From Phycisphaerae bacterium (GTDB taxonomy: Bacteria; Planctomycetota; Phycisphaerae; Phycisphaerales; Phycisphaeraceae): a stretch of DNA of 33,687 nt. Each line of letters opens with the position of its first letter. Within the stretch, counting starts at the first letter, position 1. The stretch spans positions 1 through 33,687 of the forward strand of contig JAUHYI010000053.1 in the NCBI GenBank assembly GCA_030426385.1, read 5' to 3'. Both the position numbers and the translations under genes were made by a program. A model generated the notes under the pieces. That model was not told where the DNA came from, ran no database searches, and worked only from the letters and a program-made list of their open reading frames with translations. Of the stretch, positions 8,536-18,196 are shown one piece after another.

Positions 8536-8904
8536 GGCAGGCTAGTCCCGCGAGCGTATTCGAACCACTACCAACTCCACGTTTAGCGGCAGATGCACAG
8601 CGTGCTACGTTTTCCATGGCACACGCGCCCACGGGCGGCTGCACCGCTCGCTCGAAACGCTCATCCTGGTATTGGTGCACTCGCGTAGGTCGTCGGGCGC
8701 ATCGAATTGGGGATAACTCATAGACATGCCTGGGCAAACCGGAGCAAATTTCGGTCAACAAGGCCGTGGTTCACTGGCAAACCCTGTGCGTTTTCCCTTG
8801 TTGGCACCACATTTTTAGGGCCCAACGGCAAGATTAAGGCTATAGGTCCTTCCGCGAGTTATTCCCCAGTTCATCCACCGAATAAATTTTTATTAAAGGT
8901 GAGC
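8536..8904. other. Intergenic region with a degenerate palindrome half
   Basis: No gene is convincing here; a plus-strand open frame beginning at 8707 runs through the rRNA promoters and has no recognisable content. At 8581-8612 the sequence GTTTAGCGGC followed by CAGCGTGCTACG resembles one arm of the REP palindromes at 12917 and 13670, but is degraded. Confidence 0.45.
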
Positions 8905-8932
8905 TTGACGGGCGGGGAAATGTGCGTACACT
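8905..8932 (+). promoter_or_regulatory. rRNA promoter P1
   Basis: TTGACG (8905-8910), a 16-base spacer and TACACT (8927-8932) form a good sigma70-type promoter. An A/T-rich stretch lies immediately upstream (8881-8897), in the position of an UP element. The sequence after the -10 contains CCCTCAAG and AAAGCCGT, which recur after P2. Confidence 0.7.
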
Positions 8933-9040
8933 ACTCGACCCCTCAAGGGAAAGCCGTTCACCTGAACCGCGGATCTGGCAACAGATTCAAGGCCAAAGTC
9001 AACAGCGATTCCAAAAAGGGGTGGGGCGTATCGAGCCGAT

Positions 9041-9068
9041 TTGACAAAGTCTCTGAAGCCGATACAAT
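9041..9068 (+). promoter_or_regulatory. rRNA promoter P2
   Basis: TTGACA (9041-9046), a 16-base spacer and TACAAT (9063-9068) form a near-consensus promoter. The initially transcribed region repeats the CCCTCAAG ... AAAGCCGT block found after P1, so the two promoters look like a tandem duplication. Confidence 0.82.
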
Positions 9069-9202
9069 GCCTCGTTCCCCTCAAGTTTCAAAGCCGTGTC
9101 GTTTCGCTTGCGAATCGAACACGAAACTGGAAGCCGATCGGGGAAAACCCTCCACGTTTGATTCTCTATAAATCGCAAGGTTTATGGGGGAAAGTGAAGG
9201 GG

Positions 9203-9215
9203 TGCTCTTTGACAA
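9203..9215 (+). promoter_or_regulatory. boxA antitermination site in the rRNA leader
   Basis: TGCTCTTTGACAA differs at one position from the E. coli rRNA boxA core TGCTCTTTAACAA. It is the recognition site for the Nus antitermination complex. Its place in the leader, between P2 and the 23S gene, fits. Confidence 0.8.
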
Positions 9216-9430
9216 GTAGGCAAGATTTGGTGAAGTAAAACACACCGAATCGATTGAGCTCTGAGGGAGCTTGTCCCTGGTTTGGGTCCTAGTAGTTTTT
9301 GGTTGGTTCTCAGTCCAACCATTTAGGTCGCAAATGTCAGGGAAGCACTGTTCGGAATCGACGAACTGGATAATCGTAAGGCATGGCAATTTATTGTGAT
9401 GCCGAGTGATTGTTTGGTGATTAAGACGTC

Positions 9431-9443
9431 GGTCCCCGGTCGG

Positions 9444-9453
<10 letters not shown>
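9431..9453 (+). other. 5' arm of the pre-23S processing stem
   Basis: These 23 bases pair with 12288-12310 almost completely: one C-C mismatch and a few G-U pairs. The stem brackets the 23S gene and includes its terminal helix, as expected for the RNase III processing stalk. Confidence 0.75.
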
Positions 9454-12287
<2,834 letters not shown>

Positions 12288-12297
<10 letters not shown>

Positions 12298-12310
12298 TCG
12301 ACCGGCGACC
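12288..12310 (+). other. 3' arm of the pre-23S processing stem
   Basis: This is the partner of 9431-9453. The pairing continues past the mature 23S end into the spacer, as expected for an RNase III substrate. Confidence 0.75.
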
Positions 12311-12718
12311 CACACCACCCCTCAAAGGTGGCAATAAATTCGTCGGACGAACAATACCAAGCTCCCACTTTTCAGACTCAATTATTCGGTTCCTGTTGTT
12401 CATAACCCAGTGAATATCTAACGATACTAACTCAACCTTGAACATACTAAGCCGATCACTTCATCACCTCACATCACCCCATCATTCCGTTCTGATATGA
12501 CCTCCAACCCGGTCCGCCTTTCGGAACATACAATGATGATTCACGGTGACAACCGGTGAGAAAACGTGAAATGGTTTTAAACCACAGGAACGTTTTACCA
12601 ATCCAATCTTGCCACTTGCCAATGCGGCAGGCTTCAAAACATACATTAACTTAGTATGTCGAGAAACCTACCAAGTTGGATAGAGTGGACACAGCCCGTT
12701 AACACGGTCTGTCGTCCT
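12298..12718 (+). other. 23S-5S internal spacer, no tRNA
   Basis: About 420 bases separate the two rRNA genes, longer than in many bacteria. I see no cloverleaf, no T-arm consensus and no open frame worth reporting. An imperfect hairpin (GGAC ... GTCC with CAG/CTG and CCG/CGG inside, about 12687-12717) sits directly before 5S and may guide 5S processing. Confidence 0.6.
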
Positions 12719-12829
12719 TTCTCGGTGACCATAGTGCTGGGGTCACACCCGTTCCCATCCCGAACACGGCCGTTAAGCCCAGCATGCCGATGATACTGCC
12801 ACCGCGGGAAAGTAGGTCATCGCCGAGTT
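12719..12829 (+). rRNA. rrf: 5S ribosomal RNA
   Basis: The 5' strand CTCGGTGACC and the 3' strand GGTCATCGCCGAG form the terminal helix. The internal blocks GGGGTCACACCCGTTCCCATC, CCGAACACGGCCGTTAAGCCC and GGGAAAGTAGGTC are classic 5S sequences. The length is about 111 bases. It is cotranscribed with 23S and followed by a strong terminator. Confidence 0.96.
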
Positions 12830-12832
12830 TAT

Positions 12833-12868
12833 GAGCCCTGTTAGCCTAAAGCTGACAGGGCTCTTTTT
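12833..12868 (+). terminator. Rho-independent terminator of the rRNA operon
   Basis: A 13-bp stem (GAGCCCTGTTAGC with GCTGACAGGGCTC, one G-U pair) encloses a CTAAA loop and is followed by TTTTT. It starts four bases after the mature 5S end. Confidence 0.93.
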
Positions 12869-12916
12869 ATGCGCCCCCCCACATTTTTCCCCTGGGATAT
12901 TGACCGTTCGTGTTTC

Positions 12917-13010
12917 CCCCGTTTAGCGGGCGACGCGCAGCGTCCCGTGTTTTCGGGTTTACCGTAACGTCACCGCGTTCAAAATGGGACGCTACGCGTC
13001 AGCCGCTAAA
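12917..13010. repeat. REP-type palindrome, copy A (left of the RAYT gene)
   Basis: The element is a long imperfect palindrome with outer arms TTTAGCGG/CCGCTAAA and inner arms AGCGTCCC/GGGACGCT around a central loop of about 40 bases. It is nearly identical to copy B at 13670-13766, including the loop (TTTACCGTAACGTCACCGCG). It sits 49 bases before the tyrosine transposase gene, in the arrangement expected of REP/BIME elements mobilised by RAYT proteins. Confidence 0.85.
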
Positions 13011-13059
13011 CATGAGAATGGAATGGAATTGAAAAACGCCAAATGTTACAATCCGAACC

Positions 13060-13662
13060 ATGTCCCGGGTGTTGGCCTATCATTTGATTTTGACGTGCTA
13101 TGGATTCTGGTTGCCTAACGATCCACGCGGTTCGTGGTCCACATTTGTGCGATCATTTGAATTATTTCGTGTGGGTGGGCTCGCTACAAAAACGGATTCA
13201 CGCCGATCGGTGGCATCTGTTTCCCATGATCGCGATAGCCGTGAGGCCACAAAATTATCGCTGACCTATCCACCGGTTTTGTTCAACGGCAAACAAGCCC
13301 GTGCGGTCATGCGCGGTATTGGCGATTATGTTGTCAAAAACAATCGCTATGTTCACGCTGCTGCGATCATGCCTGACCATGTGCATTTGGTGGTAGGACG
13401 CAGTGATCTCGTGATCGAAAAAATAGCCGATCAGATGAAAGCGCGGGCGACGACATTTCTAAACCGAGCCAGCCTGCATCCCTTGCAAAAATTTGCCAAT
13501 GCACAAGGCCGTGCGCCGTCACCATGGGCACGAAGTGCATGGCAAGTCTACCTGGATAAGCCAGGTGCGATTCAGCGGGCAATTCGATACGTTCAAAATA
13601 ACCCGATCAAGGCAGGATTGAAACCCCAGTGTTATGAATGGGTAACCCCCTATGTGGGGTAA
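13060..13662 (+). CDS. REP-associated tyrosine transposase (RAYT, Y1_Tnp / IS200-like)
   Basis: RAYTs are single-strand-specific HUH nucleases related to IS200/IS605 TnpA and are thought to spread REP palindromes. The 200-residue product has the HUH motif as MPDHVHLVVGRSD (about residues 104-116) and the diagnostic C-terminal block IQRAIRYVQNNPIKAGL (about 175-191), in which the Tyr is the candidate nucleophile. The N-terminus YHLILTCYGFWLPND matches the family's start. The ATG at 13060 has no clear Shine-Dalgarno. The gene is bracketed by two palindromes of the same sequence, 49 bases before and 8 bases after, so they are probably its substrate. The frame is intact. Confidence 0.92.
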   Translation: MSRVLAYHLILTCYGFWLPNDPRGSWSTFVRSFELFRVGGLATKTDSRRSVASVSHDRDSREATKLSLTYPPVLFNGKQARAVMRGIGDYVVKNNRYVHAAAIMPDHVHLVVGRSDLVIEKIADQMKARATTFLNRASLHPLQKFANAQGRAPSPWARSAWQVYLDKPGAIQRAIRYVQNNPIKAGLKPQCYEWVTPYVG

Positions 13663-13669
13663 ATGATTT

Positions 13670-13766
13670 CCCCGTTTAGCGGGCGACGCGCAGCGTCCCG
13701 TGTTCGGGTTTACCGTAACGTCACCGCGTTCAAAATGGGACGCTGCGCGTCACCCGCTAAGCGGGG
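13670..13766. repeat. REP-type palindrome, copy B (right of the RAYT gene)
   Basis: This copy is better preserved than copy A: CCCCGTTTAGCGGGCGACGC at the left pairs with a right arm reading GCGTCACCCGCTAAGCGGGG, with AGCGTCCC/GGGACGCT inside. It has the same orientation and loop as copy A. It lies just past the RAYT stop and may also end that transcript. Confidence 0.88.
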
Positions 13767-13808
13767 GTTGATAACTATAACGTGACACGTGATTGGTATT
13801 ATGGAGGC

Positions 13809-15239
13809 ATGATGAAATTGATACTGCCACTATTGTTTGTGATGACGGGGTTGGTTTTTTTGCCAAGCATGGTAAGTGCGCAACCCGTCGGCGTTACGTC
13901 GCAGGAAATGCCCACCATCGCGGTGAAAAACGCGACGGAAAACGCGGGAAAAAGTGGGGGGGTGGGCGGGGTGGGGAGTGTGGTTTTTATTCATCCGGAT
14001 GGGACGTCATCGGCAAGTTGGGCGGCGGGGCGGGCGCTGTTGGTGGGGCCTGATGACAATTTGCAATGGGATTTGTTGCCGTACATGGCGGTGTATCGCG
14101 GGCACATGGCCGATTCGTTGACCGCTACGAGCAACGGCGGGGCAACGACGCATGCCACGGGTTTGAAAGTGGCCGCCGACGCGTTCGGCCGATCGGCGGC
14201 GGCACCGCGCGGGCATCGGTTGCTGGATAAAAACGGTCGGTATGTCAGCGTGGCGATCCAGGCGATCGATGCGGGATTGCCCGTGGGTGTGGTGCAAACG
14301 GGCGTGAGTGTCGAGCCGGGGTCCGCGGTTTTTTTGACCGATGCGATGCGACGCGGCGCGGTGGAAGAAATAACGCTGGGGTTAATCGAATCGAATGCCA
14401 CGGTGATTCTCGGCGCGGGGGAGAGCCAATTTTTGCCCGTCGGCCAACAGGGTTTTCATGGCCAGGGCACACGCAAAGATGGCATCAATGTGATCGAACT
14501 GGCCCAGCAGCGCGGCTACACGGTGGTCTACACCGCAGAGCAGTTGGCAGCGCTGCCGATCACGACGGATAAGGTGTTGGGATTATTCGCCAGGGGTCAT
14601 ACGTTTCATGATCAGAGCGAAGAAGATTTAGCGGCGCGTGGTCTGCCGTTGTATGAGCCGACCGCACCGACGGTGGCGCAGATGACGGACTATGCATTGC
14701 GTCGCCTGTCCCGAGATGGTCAGCGATTTTTGTTGGTGGTCGAGGAAGAAGGCACCGACAATTTTGGAAATAAAAACAACGCGTCGGGTGTGTTGGAAGC
14801 GATGCGTCGCGCGGACGAGGCAATCGGTTTGGTGCGACGTTACGTGGCGGATCATCCACAGACGTTGTTGTTGACCGCGGCCGATTCGGATGCAAGTGGC
14901 ATGCGATTGATTGGTATCCCCGCCGATTCAGGCCGAGAGGAATTGAAGGTATTGCCAACCCATGATCACAATGGTGCGCCCGTCGATGGTGTCGGTGGTA
15001 CCGGGACAGCACCGTTTATCGCAGCGCCGGATCGCGCCGGTCGGCGGTTGCCGTTTGCGATTGCATGGACCACGCACCACGACGTGAGCGGCGGGGTATT
15101 GGTGCGGGCACAGGGATTGAATGCCCAGCGTGTGCGAGGGAATATGGACAACACGGAATTAGCCGGTTTGATGCGGTTGACGTTGTTTGGCAGTGATGTG
15201 AATCCGTATGATGCGACAGTGTCGAAGGGCAGCGAGTAA
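13809..15239 (+). CDS. Secreted alkaline-phosphatase-superfamily protein with altered metal ligands
   Basis: The protein (about 476 residues) has the alkaline phosphatase fold. The N-terminus is a signal peptide (MMKLILPLLFVMTGLVFL ... VSA), so it is exported. A GGAGG at 13803-13807 supports a start at 13809 or 13812. The Asp of the metal loop is kept in FIHPDGTS (residue 64), and a Ser is kept in the nucleophile segment ATSNGGATTHATG (residue 108), but the usual preceding Asp is Thr. In EEEGTDNFGNKNN the E. coli His331 position is Asn, and in TAADSDASG the His370 position is Ser; a candidate His412 is in TTHHDV. The Gly-rich GGVGGVG after the signal peptide comes from a G-tract. Phosphatase activity is therefore uncertain. 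The sodium symporter gene lies 200 bases downstream. Confidence 0.85.
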   Translation: MMKLILPLLFVMTGLVFLPSMVSAQPVGVTSQEMPTIAVKNATENAGKSGGVGGVGSVVFIHPDGTSSASWAAGRALLVGPDDNLQWDLLPYMAVYRGHMADSLTATSNGGATTHATGLKVAADAFGRSAAAPRGHRLLDKNGRYVSVAIQAIDAGLPVGVVQTGVSVEPGSAVFLTDAMRRGAVEEITLGLIESNATVILGAGESQFLPVGQQGFHGQGTRKDGINVIELAQQRGYTVVYTAEQLAALPITTDKVLGLFARGHTFHDQSEEDLAARGLPLYEPTAPTVAQMTDYALRRLSRDGQRFLLVVEEEGTDNFGNKNNASGVLEAMRRADEAIGLVRRYVADHPQTLLLTAADSDASGMRLIGIPADSGREELKVLPTHDHNGAPVDGVGGTGTAPFIAAPDRAGRRLPFAIAWTTHHDVSGGVLVRAQGLNAQRVRGNMDNTELAGLMRLTLFGSDVNPYDATVSKGSE

Positions 15240-15299
15240 CGCCAATCACGCTGTGGTGAAAAGGAATAAGTTCAGTGCGGGGCAAGTGAAGGAGGAAAC

Positions 15300-15357
15300 C
15301 GGGAGGAATGCGGAAGGCATGTGGGGGAAATGTGTGGGGGGGACGTGGGGGGGTGAT
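15300..15357. repeat. G-tract cluster between phosphatase and symporter genes
   Basis: Several runs of five to seven G separated by ATGT, AAATGT and ACGT are packed in about 50 bases. The unit GGGGGAAATGTGTGGGGGGG resembles the G-tract motifs at 172, 2952, 4864, 12873 and 13948. No gene overlaps it; its role is unknown. Confidence 0.6.
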
Positions 15358-15441
15358 GCGTGATAGGATGTTGGCGTGCCGTTTCGGTGGTGCGATTTTT
15401 GTGGTCATGTGTTTTTAAAATTCGTGTTGTGAGGTCATGTC

Positions 15442-17139
15442 ATGATGGATGGACCGACGTTGGAAACGCTGGACTGGGTGGTGATCGCCATTTATTTTGC
15501 GGCGCTGGTAGGCATCGTGTGGTGGTCGTCGAAAAAGCAAGACACGACAGCAGACTATTTTTTGGCAGGCAGAAATGTCGGATGGTTTGTCATTGGTGCG
15601 TCGTTGTTTGCGTCGAACATCGGATCGGAACATGTCGTGGGGTTGGCCGGTCAGGGCGCGGTGTCGGGCATGGCGATGGCGCATTACGAATTGCACGCGT
15701 GGTTGATGGTGATGTTGGCATGGGTGTTTGTGCCGTTCTATTACCGCACGGGTGTATACACGGTGCCGGAATTTTTGGAATTGCGATTCGGAGCGACGAC
15801 ACGTTGGATCATGTCGATCGTGTCATTGATCGCCTACGTATTTACGAAAGTGTCGGTGACGGTGTATGCGGGGGCGATTGTTTTTGCGACATTGTTGCCG
15901 ACGACGTTTGGTTCGCCTGAAGCGGCGTTCTGGATCGGTGCGTTTTCGACGGTGATAGTGACCGGGGTTTACACGGTATTTGGTGGACTGCGAGCGGTGC
16001 TGTTTACGGATACAGCCCAGGCGGTCATTCTGTTGGTGGGCTCGGTGTGCATCACGGTGATCGGACTCAACCAGTTGGGCGGTTGGGGCGAGTTACAGCG
16101 ATTAGCCGCGGAAAATTCCGAGGCGTTTGCATTGTGGCGGCCGATTGATGATCCGAATTTTCCATGGCTGGGCATTGTGATCGGCTCGCCATTGGTGGGG
16201 ATCTGGTACTGGTGTACGGATCAATACATCGTGCAGCGAACCTTGAGCGCGAAGAATCTGCGCAACGCGCGGCGTGGTGCGCTGTGGGGCGGTGTGTTGA
16301 AAGTTTGGCCTGTGTTTATTTTTATTATTCCCGGCTTAATCGGGTGGGCGTTGCATCAAAAAGGCTTGATCGAAATTCCCATGAAAATGGTGAACGGGGA
16401 ATCGGTCATCAATGGCGACACGGTTTTTCCAACGCTGGTAACGACGCTGTTGCCTGCGGGTTTGCGTGGGTTGGTGGTGGCAGGAATTTTGGCGGCGCTG
16501 ATGAGTTCGCTCAGTTCGTTGTTTAATTCATCCGCGTCGTTATTCACAGTGGATATCTATGAAAAACTACGGCCCGGCCGCAGTGAAAAGCACCTGGTGA
16601 ATGTCGGACGCATCGCGACACTGGTGGTAGTAGCCGCAGGTTTGGCGTGGATTCCTGTGATGGCGAAAATATCCGGCGGCGGTTTGTATCTCTACTTGCA
16701 AAGCGTACAGGGGTACCTGGCTCCGCCGATTACTGCGGTGTTTTTATTGGGGCTGAGTTGGAAACGTATCAATGGCCAAGGCGCGGTGACGGGGTTGTTG
16801 ATCGGTTTTGGATTGGGCTTGATCAAAACATTTGTGCAGACGAGCTACGGCACGGGCAAAAATGAAACGCCCACGATGTTGGCATGGTTGGGTGATTTTA
16901 ATTTTCTGTATTTCAGTTCAGTGCTGTTTGCGATCTGCGTGGTGATCATCGTGGCTGTGTCGTTGATGACGGCAAAACCCGATTACGAAAAAATCGCGGG
17001 CTTAACGTTTGGCAGTGGTAGCGAAGCCGATCGAGCCGAGATGCGGGCGAGTTGGTCGGGCGTGGACCTGTTTCTGACGGCGTTGGTTTTAGGATTAGTG
17101 TTGGGTGTCTATGCGTATTTCAGTTTTTGGCTGGGATAA
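15442..17139 (+). CDS. Sodium:solute symporter (SSS/SGLT family)
   Basis: This is an inner-membrane transporter that couples sodium entry to uptake of a sugar or other small solute. The product has 565 residues and about 13-14 hydrophobic helices. The N-terminus (DWVVIAIYFAALVGIVWWSS, then DYFLAGRNVGWFVIGASLFAS NIGSEHVVGLAG) is the typical SSS start, with the ADYFLAGR motif and the Ser-rich helix. YTVPEFLELRFG and the mid-protein GGLRAVLFTDTAQ are also family signatures. The ATG at 15442 has GAGG at 15431-15434, seven bases upstream. The closest relatives in this family transport sugars (SGLT-like), but the substrate cannot be read from the sequence. It could serve the glycan locus that follows. 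Confidence 0.93.
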   Translation: MMDGPTLETLDWVVIAIYFAALVGIVWWSSKKQDTTADYFLAGRNVGWFVIGASLFASNIGSEHVVGLAGQGAVSGMAMAHYELHAWLMVMLAWVFVPFYYRTGVYTVPEFLELRFGATTRWIMSIVSLIAYVFTKVSVTVYAGAIVFATLLPTTFGSPEAAFWIGAFSTVIVTGVYTVFGGLRAVLFTDTAQAVILLVGSVCITVIGLNQLGGWGELQRLAAENSEAFALWRPIDDPNFPWLGIVIGSPLVGIWYWCTDQYIVQRTLSAKNLRNARRGALWGGVLKVWPVFIFIIPGLIGWALHQKGLIEIPMKMVNGESVINGDTVFPTLVTTLLPAGLRGLVVAGILAALMSSLSSLFNSSASLFTVDIYEKLRPGRSEKHLVNVGRIATLVVVAAGLAWIPVMAKISGGGLYLYLQSVQGYLAPPITAVFLLGLSWKRINGQGAVTGLLIGFGLGLIKTFVQTSYGTGKNETPTMLAWLGDFNFLYFSSVLFAICVVIIVAVSLMTAKPDYEKIAGLTFGSGSEADRAEMRASWSGVDLFLTALVLGLVLGVYAYFSFWLG

Positions 17140-17473
17140 ATGGAAGGGCGGATCACGTGAGGCAATCATGAAATGCCAAAGATGAAAAGGCAATCATGAT
17201 GAAGCTAACACGATGAAGCCGTCAATCTAAAGCTAATGCAATGAGCCTGCTGTTAAGCCATCGTGGCCATCGTAAGGATCGAGCTGTATGCTGCCACGCA
17301 GTTACCCTGGCTATTTCGAGGCTGTCTCTGGAGCGATCTCCAAAGTCATTGTGGATCGGTCTTCCGCCAGGCGAGGGCAGTTGTCTTACGTGTAAAAAAT
17401 ATTGGTTTGTCGCAGGCGTTTTTGAACGATGGGATGATTTTACGCGTCGTGCGCATTGACAGCACCAGTGATA
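17140..17473. other. Intergenic region between converging genes
   Basis: The symporter and HAD genes converge here. An 11-base direct repeat GGCAATCATGA occurs at 17161-17171 and 17189-17199. Two overlapping plus-strand open frames (about 17241-17499) have no family resemblance I recognise and no ribosome binding site; they could be debris of a lost gene. I see no clear terminator for either neighbour. Confidence 0.5.
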
Positions 17474-18154
17474 TCAGATGCCATCCATCCATCCATTGAT
17501 CGTCTGCAGACTGACGCCGCGAAGGTCCGGCACGCTATGATTTGCCTGGGACAATTGGCCTGGATCTTTTAGCGTGCCGATGCCCAATACCCACAGGCCT
17601 GCTTCGCGCGCAGACGCAATGCCAGCTTCGGTGTCTTCAATCGCAGCAACCGGTCCAGACGAGAGGCTGAGTTGTTCCACCGCTTGCGTGTATGTCATGG
17701 GATGTGGCTTGCTTTGTGTCACATCGTTAGCTGAGACGATGGTTGTGAATAGATCGTTCAGGTCCAAAACGTGCAAAACCGCTTCGATTTCCGCGCGCGT
17801 CGAACCGCTGGCAATGGCGATCGGCAAACCGGAATTGTGCGCTTCGTGAATCAGTTCCACCACGCCGGAAATTGGTTGGACGCCTCGCTGGATCACGCGC
17901 TTGAACGCGGATGCTTTTTCCTGGCATAGTGTGGCGATCGTGTTTGGATTCGCCGCTTCCTTTGCATGTCCCGCATCTGTCAGCAATGTTCGAAACGCAT
18001 CTCTACCATCGAACCCGACGTACTTGGCGATGTACGTTTCGTAGGTAAACGAAAAATCAAACGACTGCATCACTTCAAGCAATGCCGCATAGTGCAAACG
18101 CTCTGAATCAACGATCACGCCATCAAAATCAAATACGATTGCTTCCAACATCAT
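17474..18154 (-). CDS. HAD-superfamily phosphatase, beta-phosphoglucomutase-like
   Basis: This is a predicted cytosolic sugar-phosphate phosphatase or phosphomutase with 226 residues, normal for the family. Motif I is VFDFDGVIVDSE (nucleophile Asp9, acid Asp11). The helical C1 cap occupies about residues 17-90. Motif II is AIASGST, motif III the Lys in SKPHPMTY, and motif IV AIEDTEAGIASAREAG. This motif set is that of the beta-PGM/GPH/YcjU group. It is the last gene of the minus-strand carbohydrate cluster, 42 bases after the preceding stop, so it probably handles a sugar phosphate arising from the degraded glycan. An ATG-ATG pair begins the gene; either could serve. Exact substrate unknown. 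Confidence 0.9.
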   Translation of the reverse strand: MMLEAIVFDFDGVIVDSERLHYAALLEVMQSFDFSFTYETYIAKYVGFDGRDAFRTLLTDAGHAKEAANPNTIATLCQEKASAFKRVIQRGVQPISGVVELIHEAHNSGLPIAIASGSTRAEIEAVLHVLDLNDLFTTIVSANDVTQSKPHPMTYTQAVEQLSLSSGPVAAIEDTEAGIASAREAGLWVLGIGTLKDPGQLSQANHSVPDLRGVSLQTINGWMDGI

Positions 18155-18196
18155 CGGTCTGTGTCCATGGATAAAGGATTACGGCGGGCGTGTATT

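Noticed and set aside
8535..8640. Possible minus-strand tRNA, because GGTTCGAATAC resembles a T-loop
   Set aside because: The T-stem does not pair and no acceptor or anticodon arms can be drawn.
8707..9171. Plus-strand open frame before the 23S gene
   Set aside because: It spans both rRNA promoters and their transcribed leader and has no domain similarity.
12298..12718. tRNA in the 23S-5S spacer
   Set aside because: No cloverleaf or T-arm consensus on either strand.
12917..13766. CRISPR array, because of repeated palindromes
   Set aside because: Only two copies, separated by a transposase gene, with no regular spacers; the REP/RAYT explanation fits better.
17241..17499. Small plus-strand genes between the symporter and HAD genes
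   Set aside because: Two overlapping frames, neither with a recognisable family or ribosome binding site; at best debris of a lost gene.
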